Of a stretch of DNA of 6,643 nt, positions 1 to 6,110 are shown in pieces. Origin of the DNA: Desulfobacterales bacterium. Its GTDB lineage: Bacteria > Desulfobacterota > DSM-4660 > Desulfatiglandales > B25-G16. The stretch spans positions 3,238 to 9,880 of the forward strand of contig JABXJY010000033.1 of the NCBI GenBank assembly GCA_013375385.1, in the 5' to 3' direction. Position 1 is the stretch's first letter. The number at the start of each line of letters is the position of its first letter. The notes beneath the pieces were generated by a model. It saw nothing but the letters and a program-made list of their open reading frames with translations, did not search any database and was not told the DNA's origin. A program made the position numbers and the translations under genes.

Positions 1-2
1 TA

Positions 3-173
3 GGTTACAGAACACTAGTCAAGATAGTGCATATGGAGGGAGACAAGGTATCAAGAGAAGAGGTTGCCTCCATAATGCATAAATCCAATATCTACGCCCA
101 ATCAAATAGCTCCCTGGAGGAGGATTATCTGAAGATAAGAAAACACTGCTTTGATAATCGTTACCTCTCGTGA
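3..173 (+). CDS. C-terminal fragment of an unrecognised protein (5' end outside window)
   Basis: One frame is open from the window edge to a TGA at 171..173 and gives 56 residues. The fragment is hydrophilic. It has a charged stretch (EGDKVSREEVASIMHKS) followed by an E/D/K-rich end (SSLEEDYLKIRKHCFDNRYLS), which is helix-like in composition. No membrane segment, cysteine pair or catalytic motif is visible. I do not recognise the family. An internal ATG at 33 would give a 46-residue protein, but it lacks a convincing ribosome binding site, and the frame stays open to the left of it, so a longer gene cut by the window is more likely. It converges on the PBP1A gene. The composition looks like protein and the ORF ends cleanly, but coding status rests on this short stretch only. 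Confidence 0.5.
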   Translation, partial: GYRTLVKIVHMEGDKVSREEVASIMHKSNIYAQSNSSLEEDYLKIRKHCFDNRYLS

Positions 174-361
174 TCAGGTGACCACGCCCTCCCGCCAGCC
201 CAGAAAAGCCCTTATATCCCCTTAAATAACCAGATGAAGCGACCCTGTTACCACTTACGACTATCTTGATTTACCCCGTTAGAAAATTTCCGTTCCTCTG
301 AGAGGGGACAAAAAACAGAGATGAATAGTCTGGGAGATGTTTAGAATCCCCTGCAAAGTTT
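174..361. other. Convergent intergenic region, no clear terminator
   Basis: This 188-base gap lies between the 3' ends of the left-edge gene and the PBP1A gene, where a bidirectional terminator would be expected. I see only weak candidates. A short CCTC/GAGG hairpin near 294..304 is followed by a run of six A on the plus strand (310..315), which is the wrong orientation for a plus-strand intrinsic terminator. Read on the minus strand, its T-run precedes the hairpin. No good coding frame was found here. Confidence 0.4.
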
Positions 362-2722
362 CTAATGGGGTTTACTGGAGTAATCCATATCGAGGGAAAA
401 GAACTGCCCCGGTTTTCCGCGGCCTGGTTTTGGGGAAAATTCTGTAGGCTCTGTGCCTTTCTTGAAGGCCTGAAAGCAGGTTTCTTGAGAAAAGGGACTG
501 GCCAGGAGGCCGGTTTTGGCATCTATCTTGGTGACAACCACACCCTCAGGGTATTGAAATGGTATTATGGGTTTTCCCTTGAGGACCTCTCTCATGAAGT
601 CGAGCCAGATGGGGCTGGCAGCCCTCGAACCAGTCTCTCCTTTGCCCATTGGTCGCCGATCGTCATAACCGACCCATACGCCGGTAACCAGGGTAGGGTC
701 AAAACCGAGAAACCATGCGTCCCTCAGATCGTCAGTGGTACCAGTTTTGCCTGCCACCGGTCTTTTCAGTGCCCTCACCCTCCAGCCGGTACCCTCCTCG
801 ACCACTGCCCCTAAGAGATCGGTCATTACATAGGCTGTTTCTGGGGAGATTGCCTCGGTAAATGAGGGCTGGTTTTCCTCGAGGACCTTTCCGCTCCTGT
901 CAACTATCTTGGTAATAAAGATTGGTTCTACCAGTATGCCACCATTGGCAAAGACTGAGTATGCCCTCGTCAGTTCAACGAGGGATACCCCCGATGAACC
1001 TAAGGCTAACGATAGATCGGCACTGAGAGGAGATTCAATCCCCATCCGCCGTGCATAATCAATTGCGTGGGGAATACCAATCTCTTTGAGGATCTTTACC
1101 GTAATGATATTTCGTGATTTTATCAGGCCAGTCCTAAAGAGGGTGGGACCGTAGAATTTCTCCTTGTAGTTTTTCGGTTTCCACAGCTTTTCCTCCTCAC
1201 CAGTGGGGGAGATAATCGGGGTGTCGACAATAACCGAAGAAGGTGTGAATACCTTGTCGAGGGCTGCGGCGTAGATGATGGGCTTGAAGGCAGAGCCGGG
1301 TTGTCTGCGTGCCTGAATTGCCCTGTTGAACTGACTCGTGGAGAAATCTAGTCCCCCAACCATTGCCTTCACGTATCCTGTCCTGGCCTCCATGCAGAGC
1401 AGGGCGGCCTGAGTCTCAGGGGGTTGTTGCAAGGAGAGAATCCAGTCAGCAGAACCCCTGGCCTTTCCCACGACCTTCACCATGATGATATCTCCTGGAG
1501 TGAGCACATCGGCTGGATCCTCCAATTTGCTCTCAAAGGAGGCCGTCTCCGGATCAACCATTCGTGCCCATTCCATACCCGCGAGAGGAAGTAGTCCTTG
1601 TTCGTGTCCAATCCTCACAAGGGTTTCTTTCTTTCTGCTGTCGACCTTCGTGACAATCCCTTCGGTAATTGCCCCTACCTCCAGGGGATCTTTGTTTACC
1701 CCTTGGATTATTTCCCGGTAGTAGCCTTTCTGCTCATCAAAGAAGACCCTTCCTGCTGGGCCCCTGAATCCCTCTCTCCTTTCAAGCTCTTCGAGTCCCT
1801 TCTGAATGGCATTCTTTGCCGCTGTGTGCATTGACAGATTAACCGTGGTGTAAATCTTCAATCCACCCCGGTAGAGAGGATGGCGCCCGTATTTCTGCTC
1901 GATAGTCTGGCGAACGTATTCTAAGAAGTACGGGGCCCTCTGGGGGTACCGTTCTTTGTCGGGTTGAATCTCGAGCTCTGCCCTTAAGGCCCCTTCACAT
2001 TGCTTATCGTTGATAAGCCCCTCAGTCTTCATCCGCTCCAAGACGTAGTGTTGTCTCAGTTTGGCCCTTTCAAAATGCTTGATCGGAGAGTCTCTGCTGG
2101 GGGCTCGAGCGAGACCAGCCAGGAGGGCGGACTCCGCAATGGTTAATTCACGAGCCCTTTTGCCAAAGTAGACGCGGCTGGCTGCCTCCACACCATAGAG
2201 ACCGTGACCCAGGTATATCTGATTCAGGTAAAGGTAAAGAATCTTCTCTTTAGAGAATTCCCTTTCAATTTGAAGGGCAAGGAGTGCTTCCCTCACCTTC
2301 CTCTTATAGGTTCTTGCAGGATTTTTCAGGAGCAGTGATTTGATAACTTGCTGTGTGATGGTGCTTCCTCCCTGTTCAATCCTGCGCGCCTTAATGTTTT
2401 TGAAAAGCGCCCTCAAGATACTCAGAAAGTCGATACCCCTGTGCTGGAAGAACCGGGCGTCTTCTGCAGCAACAAAGGCATTGATGATATGCTCGGAGAT
2501 CTCATCTAAGGGTACTAAGATCCTCCTTTCATCCCAGAATTGACCGATTATCTGACCATCGTCAGCAGAAACTTCTGTGATGATCGGGGGATTATAATCC
2601 TTAAGAGAGCCTATGTAGGGAAGGTTACTCGACCACAGATACCATAAGCCAATACCCATTGAGGTGATTAGAAAAAAGATGACAAGAACCACAACGAGAG
2701 TTATTTTGATAAGTCTTCTCAT
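362..2722 (-). CDS. mrcA: Penicillin-binding protein 1A (bifunctional peptidoglycan glycosyltransferase/transpeptidase)
   Basis: A class A PBP that polymerises lipid II into glycan strands and cross-links the stem peptides, anchored in the inner membrane with its catalytic domains in the periplasm. The 786 residues begin with a short basic end and one membrane segment (about 7-30). The GT51 glycosyltransferase follows: EDARFFQHRG with likely catalytic Glu87, QGGSTITQQ at 117-125, and RKVRE with likely second Glu145 leading into the KEKILYLYLNQIYLG block. An OB-like insert occupies roughly 320-430. The transpeptidase has all three motifs: SAFK with nucleophile Ser477, SRN at 536-538 and KTG at 659-661. 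Length is close to the E. coli family member (about 850). The ATG overlaps the comM TGA by 4 bases (2719..2722), and AGGAAG lies about a dozen bases upstream, so translation is probably coupled. No truncation or missing catalytic residue is seen. Assignment to 1A rather than 1B rests on the overall pattern and the absence of a UB2H-like insert. Confidence 0.96.
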   Translation of the reverse strand: MRRLIKITLVVVLVIFFLITSMGIGLWYLWSSNLPYIGSLKDYNPPIITEVSADDGQIIGQFWDERRILVPLDEISEHIINAFVAAEDARFFQHRGIDFLSILRALFKNIKARRIEQGGSTITQQVIKSLLLKNPARTYKRKVREALLALQIEREFSKEKILYLYLNQIYLGHGLYGVEAASRVYFGKRARELTIAESALLAGLARAPSRDSPIKHFERAKLRQHYVLERMKTEGLINDKQCEGALRAELEIQPDKERYPQRAPYFLEYVRQTIEQKYGRHPLYRGGLKIYTTVNLSMHTAAKNAIQKGLEELERREGFRGPAGRVFFDEQKGYYREIIQGVNKDPLEVGAITEGIVTKVDSRKKETLVRIGHEQGLLPLAGMEWARMVDPETASFESKLEDPADVLTPGDIIMVKVVGKARGSADWILSLQQPPETQAALLCMEARTGYVKAMVGGLDFSTSQFNRAIQARRQPGSAFKPIIYAAALDKVFTPSSVIVDTPIISPTGEEEKLWKPKNYKEKFYGPTLFRTGLIKSRNIITVKILKEIGIPHAIDYARRMGIESPLSADLSLALGSSGVSLVELTRAYSVFANGGILVEPIFITKIVDRSGKVLEENQPSFTEAISPETAYVMTDLLGAVVEEGTGWRVRALKRPVAGKTGTTDDLRDAWFLGFDPTLVTGVWVGYDDRRPMGKGETGSRAASPIWLDFMREVLKGKPIIPFQYPEGVVVTKIDAKTGLLASPFSQETCFQAFKKGTEPTEFSPKPGRGKPGQFFSLDMDYSSKPH

Positions 2723-4248
2723 ATAAGTAGCTTCCTGTCGAGGGATCTGTATTGTATTGCCTCGGCTATATGGGCCTGTTCAATGTCTTGATATCCGGCA
2801 AGATCAGCTATGGTTCTGGAAATCTTGAGAATGCGTGAAAGGGCTCGTGCACTCAGCCCAAATTTTTCCATGGCCATCTCCAACAGGGCATTTGATTTTT
2901 CATCTATCTGGCAGAATCTTCTTATCTGCCTGCTGTTCATCATGGCATTGGTATGGATCTTTGTCTTACGGAGCCTCTCCTCTTGGATCTTTCTTGCGGC
3001 TAGAACCTTCTGGCGAATCTCAGAAGAAGGTTGACCTTGGCTAACCCCTGTCAGATCTTTGAAAGGGACGGAGGGTACGTCTACATGGATATCGATCCGA
3101 TCCATAAGGGGCCCTGATATCCTTCTCCTGTACCTCCGTATCTCCCTATAGGAGCAGGTGCACTCCCGCTTTAAGTCACCAAAGAAGCCACATGGGCATG
3201 GATTCATGGCCCCAACCAGAATGAAGTTGGCTGGATAGGTTACTGTCGAGTTCGCCCTGGATATGGTAACTATACCACTTTCCATTGGTTGCCTGAGCAC
3301 CTCGAGAACATTCTTTCTAAACTCGGGCATCTCATCTAGAAAAAGGACACCATTATGGGCCAGGCTCACCTCTCCAGGCTTTGGTGTCTGGCCTCCTCCG
3401 ATCAGGCCAGCATCAGATACGGTATGGTGAGGGGCCCTAAAAGGCCTGGTCGTGATTAGGCCGTGGCCTTTAGGCATGAGGCCCACAACACTGTAGACTT
3501 TGGATGTTTCCAGAGATTCCTCAAAGGTAAGGCCTGGTATGACAGTGGAAAGCCGTTGGGCAAGCATGGTCTTTCCTGCACCTGGGGGGCCGATCATCAA
3601 GAGATTGTGACCACCTGCGGCAGCAATCTCCAAAGCCCTCTTCACGTTTTCTTGGCCACACACATCACTGAAGTCAACATCGTAGTCTATTTGTTCGACT
3701 ATATGATCTCTGTCTATCTCAGTTGGGCTTATACGCTCCATGCCATTGAGGCACTGAACCAGCTGAGAGAGTGCACTACTTGGATAAACATCTATTCCAT
3801 CTACGACAGCTGCTTCCATGGCATTCTCCGCAGGAAGATAGATTCCCTTCAAGCCAAGTTCCCTTGCCATTATAGTCATAGAGAGAGCCCCTTTTATGGG
3901 TCTTATACTTCCGTCTAGTGATAGCTCACCGATAACGAGGTGACTGGTCAATGCTGAATGGGGAATAAGCCCTGTTGCTGTCAAGATACCTATAGCTATC
4001 GGAAGATCGAAGCCGCTGCCTTCCTTTTTTACATCGGCAGGGGCAAGGTTAACGGTAATCCTGTCAGTAGGAAAATGGTAGCCAGAATTCTTGAGGGCGG
4101 CCTTGACCCTATCCTTACTTTCTCTGACCGCTCCTTCTGGGAGCCCTACGGTGGAAAAGGATGGCAGGCCCCTGGAGATATCTACCTCAACTTCCACCCT
4201 GTAGGCGTCGATACCTATGACAGAACTGCTATAGACAGTAGCGAGCAT
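2719..4248 (-). CDS. comM: ComM/YifB-family Mg-chelatase-like AAA+ ATPase
   Basis: A 509-residue protein of the YifB/ComM family. In naturally competent bacteria, ComM is a hexameric helicase that promotes branch migration during integration of transforming DNA. It acts in the cytoplasm, and many non-competent species also carry it. The N-terminal Lon-like (ChlI-type) domain spans about 20-140 and includes GLPEGAVRESKDRVKAAL and the NLAPADVKKEGSGFDLPIA block. The AAA+ core has Walker A GPPGAGKT at 220-227, Walker B VLFLDEM at 301-307 and the sensor region VGAMNPCPCGFFGD. Cysteines 351, 353, 363 and 365 form the CPC...CTC cluster common in this family. GPLMDRIDIHVDVP follows, and the C-terminal helical domain ends in the typical QYRSLDR. 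The ATG start matches the conserved MLATVYSSSVIGIDAY beginning; its ribosome binding site is weak (TTTTTAGA just upstream). It is the first gene of the unit with mrcA. Domain order and length are normal; a competence role in this organism is inference only. Confidence 0.95.
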   Translation of the reverse strand: MLATVYSSSVIGIDAYRVEVEVDISRGLPSFSTVGLPEGAVRESKDRVKAALKNSGYHFPTDRITVNLAPADVKKEGSGFDLPIAIGILTATGLIPHSALTSHLVIGELSLDGSIRPIKGALSMTIMARELGLKGIYLPAENAMEAAVVDGIDVYPSSALSQLVQCLNGMERISPTEIDRDHIVEQIDYDVDFSDVCGQENVKRALEIAAAGGHNLLMIGPPGAGKTMLAQRLSTVIPGLTFEESLETSKVYSVVGLMPKGHGLITTRPFRAPHHTVSDAGLIGGGQTPKPGEVSLAHNGVLFLDEMPEFRKNVLEVLRQPMESGIVTISRANSTVTYPANFILVGAMNPCPCGFFGDLKRECTCSYREIRRYRRRISGPLMDRIDIHVDVPSVPFKDLTGVSQGQPSSEIRQKVLAARKIQEERLRKTKIHTNAMMNSRQIRRFCQIDEKSNALLEMAMEKFGLSARALSRILKISRTIADLAGYQDIEQAHIAEAIQYRSLDRKLLI

Positions 4249-4274
4249 ATTCTAAAAATATATATACTTACATA

Positions 4275-4296
4275 CAGTGTATTGTACTATACTCTG
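4275..4296. promoter_or_regulatory. 22-base near-palindrome, operator-like, upstream of comM
   Basis: Read as an inverted repeat with half-site CAGWGTATWGT, 9 of 11 base pairs are symmetric; the two exceptions are T opposite T (4278 with 4293, and 4283 with 4288). The centre is GTAC. It overlaps the candidate comM -10 hexamer, as a repressor operator would. It does not match the LexA (CTGT-N8-ACAG), TyrR or MetJ consensus sequences I know, so no regulator is named. The region is AT-rich, which raises the chance of accidental symmetry. Confidence 0.4.
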
Positions 4297-4314
4297 ACGA
4301 ATACCGACGATAAA
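4286..4314 (-). promoter_or_regulatory. Candidate sigma-70-type promoter for comM-mrcA
   Basis: On the minus strand, TTTATC (4314..4309) is separated by 17 bases from TATAGT (4291..4286). The -10 matches the consensus at 5 of 6 positions, the -35 at 3 of 6. An alternative -10, TACAAT, lies a few bases downstream. Transcription would start about 30 bases before the comM ATG. AT-rich DNA produces such matches easily, so this is a candidate only. Confidence 0.3.
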
Positions 4315-4382
4315 GGATAAATCATTTCTTATAATTAATGAATTAAAATAGTACTTTTTCACAAAAAAACCATATGCTCATA

Positions 4383-4410
4383 TTGTAGAAACGCGCTTGT
4401 TGATTATAAT
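4383..4410 (+). promoter_or_regulatory. Candidate sigma-70-type promoter for the rpoZ operon
   Basis: TTGTAG (4383..4388) and a perfect TATAAT (4405..4410) are separated by 16 bases. The -35 keeps the TTG core only. Use of this promoter would give rpoZ a leader of about 250 nt containing the AT-rich and GC-rich inverted repeats. A closer promoter to rpoZ was not obvious. Confidence 0.35.
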
Positions 4411-4446
4411 TTTAAGAAATAGCTTTACTTTTTGAAAAAAGCAAGT

Positions 4447-4471
4447 TAAAAAAAAGGGTTTAATTTTTTTA
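4447..4471. repeat. A/T inverted repeat in the rpoZ leader
   Basis: TAAAAAAA (4447..4454) and TTTTTTTA (4464..4471) form a perfect 8-base inverted repeat around a 9-base centre. In RNA this would be a weak all-AU hairpin ending in U residues. It could act as a weak attenuator-like element, or simply be phased A/T tracts that bend DNA. No GC-rich stem supports a true intrinsic terminator. Confidence 0.35.
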
Positions 4472-4533
4472 TAGCGGTCAAGAGTTTGGTGAATTCCTTC
4501 CAGGCCAATAAGCTTTGGGATAGGCCATTTCCC

Positions 4534-4548
4534 CCTCCGGGCCGGAGG
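4534..4548. repeat. GC-rich inverted repeat (CCTCCGG-G-CCGGAGG) in the rpoZ leader
   Basis: Two 7-base arms are perfectly complementary around one central G. In RNA, a 6-pair GC-rich stem with a 3-base loop would form. There is no following U-run, so it is not an intrinsic terminator. It sits about 120 bases before the rpoZ start and could be a leader structure or a protein-binding site. Confidence 0.5.
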
Positions 4549-4652
4549 CAAGGCGATCTTCCCCTGGCGGACTTGGACAAAGGATATGGAAAATCATCCC
4601 TGGTTGTTCAATGATATACGATGCCACAATTCTTGAACCTTATGAATCCTTT

Positions 4653-4659
4653 AGGGGAG
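4653..4659 (+). promoter_or_regulatory. Ribosome binding site that fixes the rpoZ start
   Basis: AGGGGAG lies 8 bases before the ATG at 4668. The longer in-frame option at ATG 4611 has no comparable site, which favours 4668. Confidence 0.75.
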
Positions 4660-4667
4660 TTTTGGTA

Positions 4668-4955
4668 ATGGCTCGAATTACTGTAGAAGATTGTTTAAAG
4701 GTCGGTTATACTAAATTTGCTTTAGTACATGTGGCAGCAAAGAGGGTTTTTCAGTTGAAGAAGGGAAAAGAACCTCTTGTGGCTAGCTCGAACAAAGAAG
4801 TGGTAACTGCCTTGAGAGAGATTGCCGCAGGGAAGGTCAGGGTGAGACAAGGCAATAATCTATTGGAAAATGATCGAGAAAAAGAGCCTGAAGGCCCTGA
4901 TAAAGAAGGCAATATGCACGTTGAAGAGGGTGAGGACCTTTCGGATAAAACGTGA
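4668..4955 (+). CDS. rpoZ: DNA-directed RNA polymerase omega subunit
   Basis: Omega binds the beta-prime subunit, helps assemble and stabilise RNA polymerase, and contributes to ppGpp site 1 at the omega/beta-prime interface. The 95-residue product begins MARITVEDCL, retaining the N-terminal MAR motif linked to ppGpp binding in E. coli. The conserved omega core follows: FALVHVAAKRVFQLKKG at about 17-33, EPLV at 35-38 and ALREIAAGKV at 48-57. Residues about 67-95 form an acidic, low-complexity tail (rich in E, D and K) that is probably disordered. The start at 4668 is chosen because it gives the canonical MAR terminus and has a strong Shine-Dalgarno sequence; the frame stays open to ATG 4611, which would add 19 residues unlike omega. 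The TGA overlaps a possible GTG start of dnaJ by 4 bases. It is first in the rpoZ-dnaJ-dksA-larC cluster. Confidence 0.93.
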   Translation: MARITVEDCLKVGYTKFALVHVAAKRVFQLKKGKEPLVASSNKEVVTALREIAAGKVRVRQGNNLLENDREKEPEGPDKEGNMHVEEGEDLSDKT

Positions 4956-4960
4956 TAACC

Positions 4961-6076
4961 ATGTCAAACAAAAGAGATTATTATGAAATCCTGGGTGTTT
5001 CCAGGGGTTCCGATGAGGATGAGATAAAGAAGGCCTACCGGAAGCTTGCTCTTAAATATCATCCGGACAAGAATCCAGGAGATAAAGAGGCCGAAGAAAG
5101 GTTTAAGGAGGCCGCAGAGGCTTATGAGGTGTTGAGGGACAGGGAAAAGAGGAAGATCTATGATCTTTACGGTCATGATGGCTTGAGAGGGACGGGTTTT
5201 ACAGGTTTTGGCGGTTTTGAGGATATCTTTTCAGCTTTTGGAGATATATTTGAAGATTTCTTTGGTTTCGGAGGGAGGAGATCAAGGAGAACAAGAACAA
5301 GAAGAGGTAATGACCTCAGGTACGATTTAGAGTTAACTCTTGAGGAGGCTTATAGAGGAAAGGAGGAGGAGATCGTTTTCGAGAAATGGGAATCCTGCGA
5401 TATATGTGGTGGCACTGGGATGACGCCGGGAAGCGAGCCCGGTGTTTGCCCTAACTGTCATGGTAGGGGTGAGAGTGTTCACTCTCAGGGTTTCTTTCAG
5501 ATCAGGACAACCTGTTCAACATGTAATGGTGCAGGCCAGGTCATAGTTGACCCATGCCGAAGATGTGAAGGTAGGGGACGAATAAAGGTTGACAGGAGAG
5601 TCCTGGTAAAGATACCGGCAGGTGTGGATACCGGCACACAATTGAGGATGAGGGGAGAGGGAGAGAGCGGAGAAAATGGAGGACCACCGGGAGATCTCTT
5701 TGTGGTAATCTATGTTAAGGGGCATGGGTTTTTTGTTCGGGATGGGCATGACCTCAAGTGTCAGGTTACCGTGTCCTTTGTACAGGCAGCTCTTGGGGAT
5801 GAGGTTTCTATCCCTGTTCTGGATAGCAGTGGGGAGAGAAGGATTACCATCCCAGAGGGTACTCAACCAGGAGAGATCATCAGACTCAAAGGCAAGGGCA
5901 TGCCAAGTCTGAGGAGGGGGAGGGAATACGGTGACCTCTTTGTTCAGGTCATAGTCAAGATACCCACCAGGCTAAACCAGAGACAGCGGGAGCTCCTGAT
6001 GCAATTTAGCGAGCTTGAAAAGCAAAAGATCGGGACGAAGACCAGGGATTTCTGGGACAAAATAAGGAAAATGTGA
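4961..6076 (+). CDS. dnaJ: Molecular chaperone DnaJ (type I Hsp40)
   Basis: Cytoplasmic co-chaperone that delivers clients to DnaK and stimulates its ATPase. All type I parts are present in 371 residues (from ATG 4961). The J domain spans about 5-70 with HPD at 34-36, and a G/F-rich linker spans about 71-105, followed by a basic patch. The zinc-binding region has four CxxCxGxG repeats: cysteine pairs 146/149, 163/166, 185/188 and 199/202. The two-part C-terminal client-binding domain follows, including PAGVDTGTQLRM and FVQAALGDEVSIP. Length is normal. The start is ambiguous: ATG 4961 gives the usual MSNKRDYYEILGV beginning, whereas GTG 4952 adds three residues and overlaps the rpoZ stop (GTGA), a coupling arrangement. 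Neither has a strong ribosome binding site. dnaK and grpE are not in the window, so this is either the main dnaJ in a separate locus or a second copy. Confidence 0.95.
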   Translation: MSNKRDYYEILGVSRGSDEDEIKKAYRKLALKYHPDKNPGDKEAEERFKEAAEAYEVLRDREKRKIYDLYGHDGLRGTGFTGFGGFEDIFSAFGDIFEDFFGFGGRRSRRTRTRRGNDLRYDLELTLEEAYRGKEEEIVFEKWESCDICGGTGMTPGSEPGVCPNCHGRGESVHSQGFFQIRTTCSTCNGAGQVIVDPCRRCEGRGRIKVDRRVLVKIPAGVDTGTQLRMRGEGESGENGGPPGDLFVVIYVKGHGFFVRDGHDLKCQVTVSFVQAALGDEVSIPVLDSSGERRITIPEGTQPGEIIRLKGKGMPSLRRGREYGDLFVQVIVKIPTRLNQRQRELLMQFSELEKQKIGTKTRDFWDKIRKM

Positions 6077-6095
6077 GGCTTAAAATGATTTACGT

Positions 6096-6102
6096 GTGAG
6101 GA
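6096..6102 (+). promoter_or_regulatory. Ribosome binding site that fixes the dksA start
   Basis: GTGAGGA, with AGGA at 6099..6102, lies 8 bases before ATG 6111. The longer in-frame GTG at 6096 is itself part of this site, so 6111 is the better start. Confidence 0.7.
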
Positions 6103-6110
6103 TTTATCTG

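Larger units (their letters stand above)
4249..4667. other. Divergent intergenic region between comM and rpoZ
   Basis: This 419-base region separates two outward-facing operons. The part from about 4249 to 4475 is strongly AT-rich with several A and T tracts. It holds candidate promoters for both directions and a 22-base near-palindrome. From about 4485 to 4610 the composition becomes much richer in G and C, with a CCTCCGG/CCGGAGG inverted repeat and a 41-codon ORF of unknown status. No tRNA, no riboswitch class I could name, and no U-tract terminator was recognised. Confidence 0.7.

Noticed and set aside
19..269. A 10-base inverted pair, TCAAGATAGT at 19..28 and ACTATCTTGA at 260..269
   Set aside because: The arms are short, about 230 bases apart and one lies inside a coding frame; such a match is plausible by chance and no element boundary or duplication goes with it.
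291..315. An intrinsic terminator for PBP1A or the left-edge gene
   Set aside because: The hairpin is only about four to five pairs long and the homopolymer run is on the wrong side for the minus strand and is A rather than T on the plus strand.
365..814. A 149-codon plus-strand ORF inside the PBP1A gene
   Set aside because: It is antisense to the 3' part of a clearly conserved PBP1A coding sequence and its translation resembles no protein family; it is a shadow frame.
3463..3918. A 151-codon plus-strand ORF antisense to comM
   Set aside because: It lies wholly over the conserved ComM ATPase and N-terminal domain on the other strand and has no recognisable motifs or ribosome binding site.
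4275..4296. The near-palindrome as a LexA box
   Set aside because: The E. coli type requires CTGT-N8-ACAG and other known LexA consensus forms also do not fit; the nearby CTGTAT half has no properly spaced partner.
4586..4636. A 16-codon ORF (MENHPWLFNDIRCHNS) before rpoZ
   Set aside because: It is very short, its purine-rich stretch sits too close to the ATG, and there is no independent support; it overlaps another frame equally open by chance.
4611..4667. A 19-residue N-terminal extension of omega from ATG 4611
   Set aside because: The omega family starts at the MAR motif, and a strong ribosome binding site precedes ATG 4668, whereas ATG 4611 has none.
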